A stretch of DNA of 64,000 nt from Rapana venosa (Eukaryota; Mollusca; Gastropoda; Neogastropoda; Muricidae). The translations under genes and the position numbers were made by a program. Of the stretch, positions 24,071 to 64,000 are shown piece after piece. Below the pieces are notes generated by a model that worked only from the letters and a program-made list of their open reading frames with translations, had not been told where the DNA came from and made no database searches. How positions within the stretch are numbered: the stretch's first letter is position 1; every line of letters begins with the position of its first letter. The stretch covers positions 11,117,649 to 11,181,648 of the forward strand of contig CM054155.1 in NCBI GenBank assembly GCA_028751875.1, read 5' to 3'.

Positions 24071-25313
24071 GCTTCTTCTTCTTCTTCCTTTTTTGTCATG
24101 TTTCTCCCAGGGGAGGTTTGACATTGATGAGCCTTCTCCATCTCTCTCTCTCTGTTTTGAGCTTCCTCCTTATTTATGCCCCTTTCTTTGAGCCCTTTGA
24201 TTTGTTGCTTTACAAGATTCAGCACTATATAAATTCCATATATTAATATTATTATTTATTATTATTATTTATGCCCCTTTCTCTAAGATCATCTGCAATA
24301 CAGGCAGCCCAGATTTTTCTAGGTCTTCCCTTTGGTCTCTTTCCATCCACTAAGAAGTTCGTTGCTCTTTTTATGATGTGGTGGTCTGCTTTCCGTTGAA
24401 CGTGCCCAAACCAGCGCAGTCTATTGGTACTAGCTACAGATCATCAACTTTGCACATTCTCCATTTGTGATCCTGTCTTCCCATTTGATCTTTGTCATGT
24501 AGCATAGAATTCGGTTTTCACAGCTCTTCAACAAACGTTCGATGGTTTTTGTGAAAACCCATGTCTCCGAAACCATACAGAACAGGTCTGATGCAGGCCT
24601 TATATATCAGACAGGGTCTCTCCAGTGGGATTTTCTGATTTCCGAGCAGACTTGCCAATTCTTTCCATTTCTTACAAGCACTCGCAATCCTGGTTCTGAC
24701 TGCTAACTCAGATTTTGCTTCGCAGCTCATCATCTCTCCCAGGTAGCAGAATTCTCTACCACTTCTATCTTCCCTTGTTCAAATTCTAGCTCCTTCTTTC
24801 CTGCATCAGTATTGTCTACACCCTTCTTATTCATACAACTGGGGCAGACAAATACTCCGTCCTCCTTCTTCACTTTTGAGCTTTGAGCATCTTTTGTGAC
24901 ACCAATATTGACATTTGGAGCATTTGATCGAATTGTTCCCTACACCTTTGTGGCAGACACCACAAGGGTATTTGCCTTGCTCTCTATGTGTTCTGCGGTC
25001 TTTTCCAACTGTCATTGCTTTGGTCTTGTCAACATTTACCTTCATTCCTCTGTGTTCTAATCTCTGTTTCCAAATCTTTGAGTAGCCTCATCACTGTTCT
25101 CAGCTACCAGTACTAAGTCATCAGTATACAGCAGTTCCCAGATCTCTTCTGGCCTCTCCACTTCCTTGGATATTTCATTCATAACGAGGATAAAGAGCAG
25201 AGGCTTCAATGCCGATCCTTGGTGCACTCCTACTTTTATCTCAAAGCTTTCTGATGTCCCAATTATAGTTTTCACTTTTGATCTGGAGTTCTTGTACAAA
25301 GTCATAACCATTG
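24071..25313 (-). mobile_element. LINE family P, 5'-truncated, with zinc-finger insert in ORF2
   Basis: Minus-strand blocks in order: VKTIIGTSESFEIKVGVHQG, ALKPLLFILVMNEISKEVER and ELLYTDDLVLVAEN (25057-25311, where YTDD replaces the usual YADD), then a Cys/His block CGVCHKGVGNNSIKCSKCQY with WCHKRCSK (about 24895-24970), then SACKKWKELASLLGN and the 3' end shared with 18931 and 59267. The 3' tail is GAAGAAGAAG. Frames are broken. A 79-base fragment of another LINE is nested at 24188-24266. Confidence 0.88.
24188..24266 (+). mobile_element. 79-bp LINE 3'-end insertion with 16-bp TSD
   Basis: A very short 3' fragment of the LINE family seen at 48458 and 55525 (TACAAGATTCAGCACTATAT then a TATT-rich tail) is inserted into LINE family P. 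ATTTATGCCCCTTTCT at 24172-24187 is repeated exactly at 24267-24282. Confidence 0.85.
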
Positions 25314-25319
25314 AGATGG

Positions 25320-25815
25320 TGTGATAAATAATCTAGCTGTGGATTTATACAATTCTGTTGATTAAAGTAGTAACAACACACTAAATGAATGACAGGGTTT
25401 GTATGAGAGTGTATTTGAGTGTTTGTGTGGGTACAAACACATACATGTGTGCATGTAAAATGCACTCTATTTTTATCTTTTCTCACTTCATAAATTCTGT
25501 TATCCCCTTTTGTCTCTTTTAGGAAAATAAACACAAACAAACCACCCAGAATATTTGTATCAAACCCACACATTTTCAAGTACAAGTTTGTCTCTTTCCC
25601 TTTGGATGTAATTGGGTTGAAGTTGTCACAGGAACAAACACAATCCTGTAATCTAAGCTTGTACTACAGGGCACATTCAAATGTTCAGTGATAGGTCAAT
25701 CTATCAGAGCTCTGAAAACTAGGCTGGCTGGCTGGCTGTGTGTTGGCCAAAGCAGGCGTTAGAGGAAGAGCACTGTGGAAAGTGGTTGAAATTGCAATAG
25801 AATAATAATGTATGA
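25320..25815. other. Unannotated sequence
   Basis: No coding frame or shared repeat was recognised. A GGCT quadruplet repeat lies near 25723-25737. Confidence 0.4.
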
Positions 25816-26125
25816 AATTTATATTGTGCTGAATCTTGTAAAAACAAACATATCAATGCGCTTGCACTCAAATAATTTACACGCATGCAACTCTCCTTAA
25901 ACACAATGGACAACAGATTTCAAATCCATGTGCATGCATGCACATACCCACACATTCGTGAACACACTTAGGGACAGATATGAGGGGAAAGTCTCAGGTA
26001 GGAAATAAGTGTGTTTTGAGGCTGGTTTTGAAGGTATCAAATGAAGGCTTTTGGCGAAGCGAAAGAGGGAGTTCATTCCAGGTGGATGGACCAGAAACAG
26101 AGAAAGAGCGACTACACCACTGATG
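25816..26125 (-). mobile_element. LINE 3' fragment (same family as 13311)
   Basis: AAGGCTTTTGGCGAAGCGAA and GGATGGACCAGAAACAGAGA, with CAATGCGCTTGCACTCA upstream, parallel 13320-13740 of the longer copy. Confidence 0.8.
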
Positions 26126-26424
26126 TGCATGGCTCTTTAAGACAATGCTTCTTTTTTTTTTTTTTTAATGATGCTACTTCAGTTTGTACCAGATGTTTTT
26201 TTTAAATTTTCAGTTTTTTTGTGTTGTAAATCCTGTTGTTTGGTACATCACTTATTTTTCTTTCTGAATGAGAGTTTGTGTAGGTGACATGAATGTTGGA
26301 TGTCAGAAAATGGATATAGAAAGAAAAGTTTGGGAAAAAAGGATGGAGAACCCACCAAGAAAAGAAGTTAAAAAAAAAAAAAAGCAGGTGGGGGAGGAAA
26401 GGCGAGTGGAGGCCCCACACATAA

Positions 26425-26512
26425 TAGAAGAGGGCTGGATGTAAAACGTCTTGTACTTATTCTGTTGCCCTCAGAAATAAAACTTCATTATCATCATTAT
26501 CGTTATGAGATG
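26425..26512 (+). mobile_element. Fragment of repeat family G
   Basis: GAGGGCTGGATGTAAAACGT followed by CTTGTACTTATTCTGTTGCC and AATAAAACTTCATTATC recurs at 45063-45140. It looks like the 3' end of a retroposon. Confidence 0.6.
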
Positions 26513-26764
26513 AGGAAATAAAAAAGAAAAAGAAGGTAAAAAATAGGAAGTTGGAGGCCTCATGGAAAACAAAAGTATTTCTGACTTGGTGTGTGTTTCT
26601 GTTGCCATCATATATTTTGCATTCAGTTTGAAATTCCTACTTCAAGTTATAAAATCTGTTCAACTGACCATTGAAAAATAACCATGGTGTTAAGATGACA
26701 TAGTTTGCATTTCTGCCTGATAATATGTGTATTGATCTATTACTGAAAGATTTTACATCTGCTG

Positions 26765-27165
26765 GGAAATTTAGGTCTTCTTTGCTGCAAGGACTTCTTC
26801 ATTGTTGCAAGAACTTCTTGTCACTGCAAGGACTTCTCCATGGCTGCTAAGATGTTTTCATCACCGCAAGGACTTCTTTTGTGTGCTAGGACTGTTCAGA
26901 GATAGAAATCTGTGAAGATGTAATTTTTGCACTAGAACTGTTCAGAGATAGAAATCTGTGAAGATGTAATCTTTGCACTAGAACTGTTCAGAGATAGAAA
27001 TCTGTGAAGATGTAATCTTTGCACTAGAACTGTTCAGTGATAGAAATCTGTGATCTGTGAAGATGTAATCTTTGCACTAGAACTGTTCAGTGATAGAAAT
27101 CTGTGATCTGTGAAGATGTAATCTTTGCACTAGAACGGTTCAGAGATAGAAATCTGTGAAGAGTC
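26765..27165. repeat. Two adjoining minisatellites
   Basis: GCAAGGACTTCTT units of 22-30 bases (26785-26885) precede six units of about 46-55 bases containing ACTAGAACTGTTCAGAGATA and GAAATCTGTGAAGATGTAAT (26888-27165). Two units carry an extra ATCTGTG. Confidence 0.92.
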
Positions 27166-27169
27166 ACAC

Positions 27170-27674
27170 TTTGTCCTCATTCTTACCTTGCACAAGCTGG
27201 GGCCTTGTTTGTGCAGTTGCAGTCTGGTAAAGTATTTTTTGACTTGAGCATGTTCAGATATTCATTGAAAACTTGCATTCTAATTGTATGCCCCCCCCCC
27301 CCCCCCCCCTCACAACAAAAAACATCAACCTTAAAACACAACCAAAAAACCAACCCAAAACAAAAAAAATCCCCCACCCACCACCAGACATGCAAACCAC
27401 AATTTGCACACACACACACTCTCTCTCTCTCCCTCGCTGTCTTTCTTTAAAAAGAGGTGCACAATACAATGATGACACCTGCACAAGAGTCAGGTCAGTG
27501 TTGTTTCTTTCCAGGAGAGCTGGACATGGTGGTGCACATTGTCACAGGTGTTGGTAGACACGATCCTTATCCACCACCACTCAGTGCTGGGCTGTCACAT
27601 GCAACAGTGTTCTCCTTTTCCCCCCATATTCACAAATATAAACTTGTACAATCACAGCAAAATTTCCTGTCAAT
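27170..27674. other. Unannotated sequence with poly-C and CA tracts
   Basis: A poly-C run at 27291-27310, A/C-rich sequence and a short CA/CT microsatellite at 27405-27432 are present; the overlapping frames on both strands reflect composition. Confidence 0.4.
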
Positions 27675-28035
27675 GACCAGCCGCCATGGTGCAGTGGTTA
27701 GCGCCTTGGGTTACAGACTGGAAGGTCGCGGGTTCTATTCCCATAAAAGTCATAGGGATTTTTCGGACTCTGGCTGGCTCCTACCCAGAGTGAGAGTGCT
27801 GTGGGCTCTGTGGGAAGACTGGGACCACACAGTCGAGCTTCATCCACTTAACGGATGCGAGTTTGAGAGTGTTGCTCAAATTACCTGACCAACACTGCAG
27901 GTTGTCTGTATCTCTCGGGCCCGGTTGACGTTGGGATATATTATGATAGTAAGCGTAGAGTACAACCCTGTCAAGTAGTCTCAGAGCATATGCACTTCCA
28001 CAGCAGCATGCTCATTGTCATCATGCAATTTAAAA
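27675..28035 (+). mobile_element. SINE family C, tRNA-derived
   Basis: The head has A box TGGTGCAGTGGTTAGCG and B-box-like GGTTCTATTCC. The body has TGGCTGGCTCCTACCCAGAG and ACTTAACGGATGCGAGTTTG and ends near CATCATGCAATTTAAAAAAA. The reverse copy at 44006-44437 matches over nearly its full length. Confidence 0.85.
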
Positions 28036-29209
28036 AAATTGCCTCTGATTCGGTGGTCCCAGTTGCTCTGGTCTCATGGTGACCTCAGATTTGGTTTGCC
28101 CATACACTTCTGTGCCTGTGGTGAGCTTGTGTCAAAGCCTTTGGGGTTGGAGGTTCGCAGGGGACGGTCGTTGGAGGGACGTGTGGTGGTTGCCACCTCG
28201 GGTGGGCAACTCACTCAGTCTGGCTCCGCGACTGAGCTAATACTGTCGTTAGTAGGGGGCTTAGTAGGTGGTGTCCTGCGTATGTTAGCTCAGACCAGGC
28301 ACCACTGACCACCGCCAAAGTGACCCAGCAGCAGTGCAGGGCCCCTCTGGCTGGTGGCCATACAGCAGCCTGATAGTGATGGGCTCCCTGTGGACCTCCG
28401 ACTCTGAGGATGAGACATAACAAATCTGGGTGAGGCTGTGGCGGGGAGATTGGGATGAGCGGAGTGGGAACAGCAGGACGGGGGACGTCACAGAAGATGA
28501 GGCAGAAAAAAAAAATTCCTGTCAAAGTGTGAAGTGCATGAACCCAACAGTTAAAAAAAAAATCTGACTAAAATCATATTGCTGTCGCTGTTTGCCTATG
28601 CAGTAAATTATGGTTAGTTTTATTCTTTCAAATTTCAGGAAAATTTATAATTACATGAAAGGAAGTGTCTGTGGGAAGAAGTGTGTGCTCATACAGACAT
28701 GTGTGTGTGTGTGTGTGTGTGCCAGTGAGTGCATGTACCTGTGTGTGCCAATGTAGAAATATGCACAGGCACATTTGTGCTGAACATGCATGCAAATATT
28801 TTTGCACTATACTGCACTGTAGTAAATCCTCAGCCATGCTTTTAGCACAGTAATTGTAGTTACACTGACAGACAGGAATGTTCATTTTAAAGACAGCATT
28901 ACTACTGTGTATATATATTTCAGTCAGACTGCTATCTCGTCTCCGAACCGGTTATGATGAGATAAAGCAAACATTGGCTATGACTGTCATTTTATGATGT
29001 TCTTGCTTACAGATTTGTCCAGATATTGCTTTCTAGATATAGGCAAACTAGGAGATTCTCAAACGCCAAGATTCCTCTTTCCACTTGGAGAAAAGCCACT
29101 TAAAAAAACAACAACAAACCCATAATGCCCAACAACTGGTTTTCATCAACGTGTACAACTCCAACTTTTGGCAGTCAATAAAAGCACTTTCAAGTCATTC
29201 AGATAAGGC
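28036..29209. other. Unannotated sequence
   Basis: Moderately GC-rich sequence to 28500 then AT-rich, with a TG tract at 28700-28722. No gene was recognised. Confidence 0.4.
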
Positions 29210-29228
29210 ATTCAACACAAAGTGTTTC

Positions 29229-29234
29229 TTTATT
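29229..29234 (-). terminator. Candidate poly(A) signal AATAAA
   Basis: AATAAA on the minus strand is followed 8-20 bases later by a GT-rich stretch (TTTGTGTTGAATG), as expected of a cleavage site. It lies about 4 kb beyond the NALCN stop. Other AATAAA hexamers at 32133-32138 and 32287-32292 are nearer, so the choice is uncertain. Confidence 0.25.
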
Positions 29235-30147
29235 CCCCACTCTTCCACTTCAGTTATCCTCAACAAGCCAGGCGTACATCTTCATCACACAGATTGGTAG
29301 TAACACAGACATAGTATCTGAATAACAACAGCAACAAAAAAGGGGAAACAAATACATTTTTAAACTTTGGCTTGCAGCCCAACAGTCTTTTGAAGTTGGT
29401 GTAAACAATGACCAGAGCTCACAGTTGGTAATAACTGCTACAAACAATGCACAGACATTTTTGCCGACTCTCTATTTGGCAAGTCAGTAAGCATCTTTTT
29501 TTGTTTTTTTTTCTATTGGACATAGTAGAAAAAAAATCAATAAGGTCAATGTCTTTTTTATCAAACACAGTACAGCCACAACATTCTCCAGTTAAAGTAA
29601 CAATCGTACTGGAGGGAAACAAGTTCATAGTAACCATTTCCCTTTTTACTGGGGATCAGCAGTTAACATCTACTTTTAGAGTCTGTATTTCAACTTGAAC
29701 AAGAGCTTACAATTTCAATGTTACAATCGTTTTCCCTGTGACATTTATAACTAAAGATCTTTTTTTAAATACAATCTTCTATGAGCTTGTTGATTGCACT
29801 GTTTCAATAGCGTAAATAACACTCATGATCAGTAATGTTGTAGACACCACGCTTGTGGTCTAAGGTCCTGTACTTCAAAGAAACCAACAATGACTTATGG
29901 AAAATTATAGGCTGAATACTGCACATCTATTGGAGGTCAGTTGGGAGAGGTAGGGTTATAATTTAAGGACTGTCCTTTTATCTACATTCAAACTTTTTTC
30001 AACCACAAAACACTGAAGATATTGCACTTGTTGACATTACCAGGTATGTCTGTTTCAACATTACCAAGGATATATGTTTTAATTCTTACAAACGTCCGAG
30101 CATCTCAAATAATAAATGCCCAAAATATGTACAAACGCTTGAAATGT

Positions 30148-30415
30148 ATTTAGACTAAACATGCTGAACAATTACAGATCGAAAATCTGAAACAACGCAC
30201 AGATGATCACCTGTGTATTTAGACTAAACATGCTGAACAATTACAGATTGAAAATATGAAACAATGCACAGATGATCACCTGTGTATTTAGACTAAACAT
30301 GCTGAACAATCACAGAATGAAAATATGAAACAATGCACAGATGATCACCTGTGTATTTAGACTAAACATGCAGAACAATCCTAGATTAAATATCTGAAAC
30401 AATGCAGAGGTCACC
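30148..30415. repeat. 69-bp minisatellite, four copies
   Basis: TGTATTTAGACTAAACATGC followed by TGAACAATTACAGAT and GCACAGATGATCACC recurs four times. Confidence 0.92.
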
Positions 30416-32649
30416 TGTCCTCATCAACCAGTAACAAGCCAGGCCCTTCTTCTCAGACAGACACATCAACAACAGCAAGATTCCACACTAGCGACATACA
30501 CAATGTCCATATTTACTCCATCACCTGTCATCATCACCTGCAGCACTGCTTATACAAACACCTAATCTGTTGTATGCAGGTTTGTAAAGGAAACGTAATT
30601 GTGTTACAGTACAATACAACATAATACATGGGAGACTATTTTGGGATAAAAACACATGAACTTAACAGGCTTTGAAAAAAACCCCCACCTTTGACAATAA
30701 TACAGTTTGATTGGAATGCAAATACCAAAAGTATTAATCTTCATCCAACATATTTGAAAAATCAAAGATTGGACTTTGAAGAAAGGAACACGAGGTATAC
30801 ATTTAAATCAATATGAGGCAGACATGGATAAGAAAGTAGACTAGGAGCAATGCAGACAAAACGCAAAACTCTCAGACAACACATGACGCTACAACCAGGA
30901 TATCTTTTTTCCCTGTACAAATCAATAAAATGATATACATATATTAGAAAAAGTTATCAGCACTTTTCACTGGTTTAGAAAGACACTAAAATATAAGCCA
31001 GCCAAAATTATGTACAGTTGACACACACAGTCTACTTTGACTGCAATAATGCTGTACACTCCCGTTCATCCAAAACTACTTCACAGCAGTGTGTCACCTT
31101 GATGATGCAATCTCTTCATCCAGCCCAATAGCTTGTTCCAGTAGGGAACAGCATGATTCCCATTATAGTTATTATGATGAAGCATTTTTTGCAAAGCTGT
31201 TATCCTACAGGCAAGACTCCATACCAGTCAACTTACTTGACATCAATCACTTCCCTTGATCTATTCCCCTAAACACACACATGCCTTTGCATACACGCAC
31301 ATGAATGCATGCTAGTGCACACACACACACGCACAAACACACACGCACTATTCATTCTGAAAATTGTATAGCAATGATCATAACACTAGCATCTTTATGT
31401 AAACACACTTTTCAGATTTTCCAGTTAAAAACAAAAAAAAAAGTGTTTTTGGCAGCAGCCGATAATGTTTATACATTACTCTCATGCACAGGTCAACACG
31501 ACTGGAGTGAAAATCATACCAACAAGAACTCACAGACAGTACAGCGCAGTACAAGCACAGTACCATGGTTATCACACCCTCACCCCCAGCTTCTTGTTGC
31601 CAGTCACTGTTGTCTGTCACAGGACACAATCCCCAACACAGCACTGGGGCCATGAAACACCCCCGCTTACATCACAGAAGTCTGGAAAATCATTTGTCTG
31701 TTTTGCAAGTGAATCTCGTCAGGTTCAGCCAGATTTTAAAAAAAAAAATCCTTTTCCGCTCTTGGTTTCATTGATAACATGGAACATACCTCGACTTCCA
31801 AAACAAAAAAATCGACAGAAAGGATTAGACAGAGCTCAAGGCTGTGGCCAATATGCAGTGGGATTAAAAGCTGGGATACTCCTTTCCCAAAGCTAAGTAT
31901 GATGCGACATTCAGCTCGGATGTTTCCTTCCACAGGCAGTAAGGTTAATTTCGATTCAGTAACATGCCCTCTTACAATTCTGTGCTTAAAACTAGCAGTT
32001 AGAGAGCATTCACATTTTTTTCTTTTTAAGTAAGCACTGTTTCTATTGTTTATGTCTTTAAAAGTTATATATGAGAAACAAGTCTCACTTTTTTTAACAA
32101 GCCGATTTGTCGAAGCAACCTTAATTAAAATTTTTATTTTTCAGTTGTTGTGGGAGTCTTAAAAGTTACATCTCATGATATTTTCAGTTATCTGGAAGAA
32201 TCTTTGGGTTCTCCTCTCAAATGCTTTGTTGTTCAAGAGAATTTTCAAGATTTTTCCATGGAAGGAGACAACGGATGAGATTAGTCTTTATTCTCGTATT
32301 GTAAGGTGTAAAATAAGAAAGATTTTACGATTTTCTTTTCGATTTTTTGGGGGCCCTTATTCAAAATGCTTCTTAAGAAATCTTACAATTCATAAGATTT
32401 TGCGTGCCTGGTAAAAATTCTTTGTCTGATCTTTGCAAAGCATAATTCTTCTCAACTTCTGCAGGTATTAATGGTGCAAGATTAAGTCTTTTCTACCAAG
32501 TCAAGGCAGGAAACTTGTTCTTTGGTAAATTCTAGATAAACAGCTTAGCAGCACTTGTTGTCTATATTAAAAGTCTAAAAATGTTTTACAACAATAACAT
32601 CTTTAGTTGTCTGAAAATGAAACTTAAAAATTTCAAGTCATAATTGGGA

Positions 32650-33110
32650 AAGCAGAAATCTGTGATCTGAGGTAACTAACCAGGAAATCCCTTGATTCTC
32701 AGTGTAAAAAAACGATTCTCTGAATTCTAAAAAATTGTTGGATTCAGCTCAATATGTCCAAGAAATCCTCTGGTAAACCCAAAATCCCAGGATTTCAGAC
32801 TTCTACAAGAACCACCTGATCTCCATTAAACTTGTCAAGAACCTTGATTAAACTGATAAAAACTGATGATCGCTGGTAACTTTTACATAAGACCTTGATT
32901 ACTTGAAATCTACTAATCTTGGAACTGTCAGAGATCCTCATAACACTGAGAAATCACTGATATTGGCTTGAACTGAACCTAAGATCCTGAGATAATCGGA
33001 AATTCCTGGATACTTGGCTGAAACTTCCTAGAGATCCTTGATAAACTCGAGAAATTACTGGATATCTGGCTGAAACTTTTCAAGAAATCCTTGGCTGACA
33101 CTCCTTAGGC
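32650..33110. repeat. Degenerate repeats beside the NALCN stop codon
   Basis: GAAATTCCTGGATACTTGGC and CTGAAACTTTTCAAGAAATC type phrases recur every 60-70 bases with heavy divergence, starting about 80 bases beyond the stop codon. Confidence 0.6.
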
Positions 33111-33191
33111 TGAAACCATGCCGGAACACAAGTGTCCGGGACAGGCCTGGCTGAGACAGTCCAAACCAATCCATGGAGCGGAGGAGGCTGG

Positions 33192-63428
<30,237 letters not shown>

Positions 63429-63540
63429 CTACCATGACTAAACAAATCTACAATGGTAATGGTGATAATGCTTATGTCGACAATGATGAAGACGATGGGG
63501 ATGATGACAATAATGATCATGATGACAACGATGATGATGA

Positions 63541-64000
63541 TGTACCTGGATACAGGACAGGTTGGTGATGATGATCATAATAACGACCACGATGATGATG
63601 ATGATGACGACAATGATGACAATAACAATGATGTACCTGGATGGAGATACAGGACAGGGTGGTGATGAAGATCATAATGACGACGATGATGATGATGACA
63701 ATAACAATGATGTACCTGGATGGAGATACAGGACAGGGTGGTGATGAAGATCATAATGACGACGACGACGATGATGATGATGATGACAATAACAATGATG
63801 TACCTGGATGGAGATACAGGACAGGGTGGTGATGAAGATCATAATGATGACGATGATGATGATGATGACGATGATGATGATGACAATAACAATGATGTAC
63901 CTGGATGGAGATACAGGACAGGGTGGTGATGAAGATCATAATGACGACGACAACGACGATGATGATGATGATGATGATGACAATAGCAATGATGTACCTG
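63541..64000. repeat. Splice-donor minisatellite resembling NALCN IIIS1 exon end
   Basis: Units of 79-97 bases begin at 63541, 63632, 63711, 63799, 63896 and 63993. On the minus strand each has IMIFITTLSCISIQ followed by a consensus donor CAG/GTACAT, then a GAT/GAC triplet tract of variable length. The peptide matches the IIIS1 segment of NALCN (fly VMIFVTTLSCISM). The first unit is degenerate. No acceptor is seen within the units, so the functional exon, if any, must start beyond 64000. Poly-aspartate frames on the plus strand are artefacts. Confidence 0.85.

Larger units (their letters stand above)
29210..33191 (-). other. Possible NALCN 3' UTR and downstream unique sequence
   Basis: This 4 kb stretch beyond the stop codon is AT-rich, has few of the interspersed repeats seen elsewhere and holds no convincing coding frame, which fits a long 3' UTR. 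It contains a 69-base tandem repeat (30148-30415) and degenerate repeats next to the stop codon (32650-33110). Its true extent cannot be set from sequence alone. Confidence 0.35.

Noticed and set aside
63453..63939. Poly-aspartate frames as an acidic protein
   Set aside because: They come from GAT/GAC triplet tracts inside the donor-containing minisatellite.

Overview
The window is animal nuclear DNA, most likely from a mollusc and probably a gastropod. That placement is inference from three things: a spliced NALCN gene with small exons and GT-AG introns, a glutamate (not lysine) at the domain III filter position as known from snail NALCN, and a dense load of LINE fragments, tRNA-derived SINEs and CA/TG microsatellites. 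No prokaryotic, organellar or viral gene was recognised, and no rRNA or functional tRNA gene was seen.

The one protein-coding gene I can support is the 3' half of NALCN (sodium leak channel; narrow abdomen in flies) on the minus strand. Twenty coding exons run from 63227 down to a TGA stop at 33192-33194. They join in one continuous frame (2478 nt, 825 residues plus stop), all with GT-AG borders. They encode domain III from S2 onward, the III-IV linker, all of domain IV and the cytoplasmic tail. The 5' half lies beyond position 64000. Six copies of a fragment that looks like the end of the IIIS1 exon sit at 63541-64000.

Bases 1-29200, downstream of the gene, are a graveyard of mobile elements: LINE reverse transcriptase pieces (1-790, 5868-7480, 13255-15655, 18931-20250, 21265-22856, 24083-25313), RNase H pieces of another LINE (12755-13190, 15656-16230, 22857-23450), SINEs, microsatellites and minisatellites. 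About 29.2-33.2 kb is fairly unique AT-rich sequence that may include the NALCN 3' UTR. From 33.2 to 64 kb the introns carry the same SINE and LINE families, several with clear target-site duplications and nesting.

The most unusual signal is that three minisatellites in this gene are built from its own splice junctions. The array at 59902-60985 repeats the acceptor and first 33 coding bases of exon 3 (numbering used here) about 22 extra times. The array at 43137-43800 repeats the acceptor and first bases of exon 16 about 20 extra times. The array at 63541-64000 repeats an exon end plus its donor. The second unusual signal is a SINE family with a tRNA-like A box joined to a 5S-rRNA-like internal promoter segment (46127, 52058). 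Some stretches (7490-7800, 53650-55400) look like uncorrected long-read sequence with inflated homopolymers.
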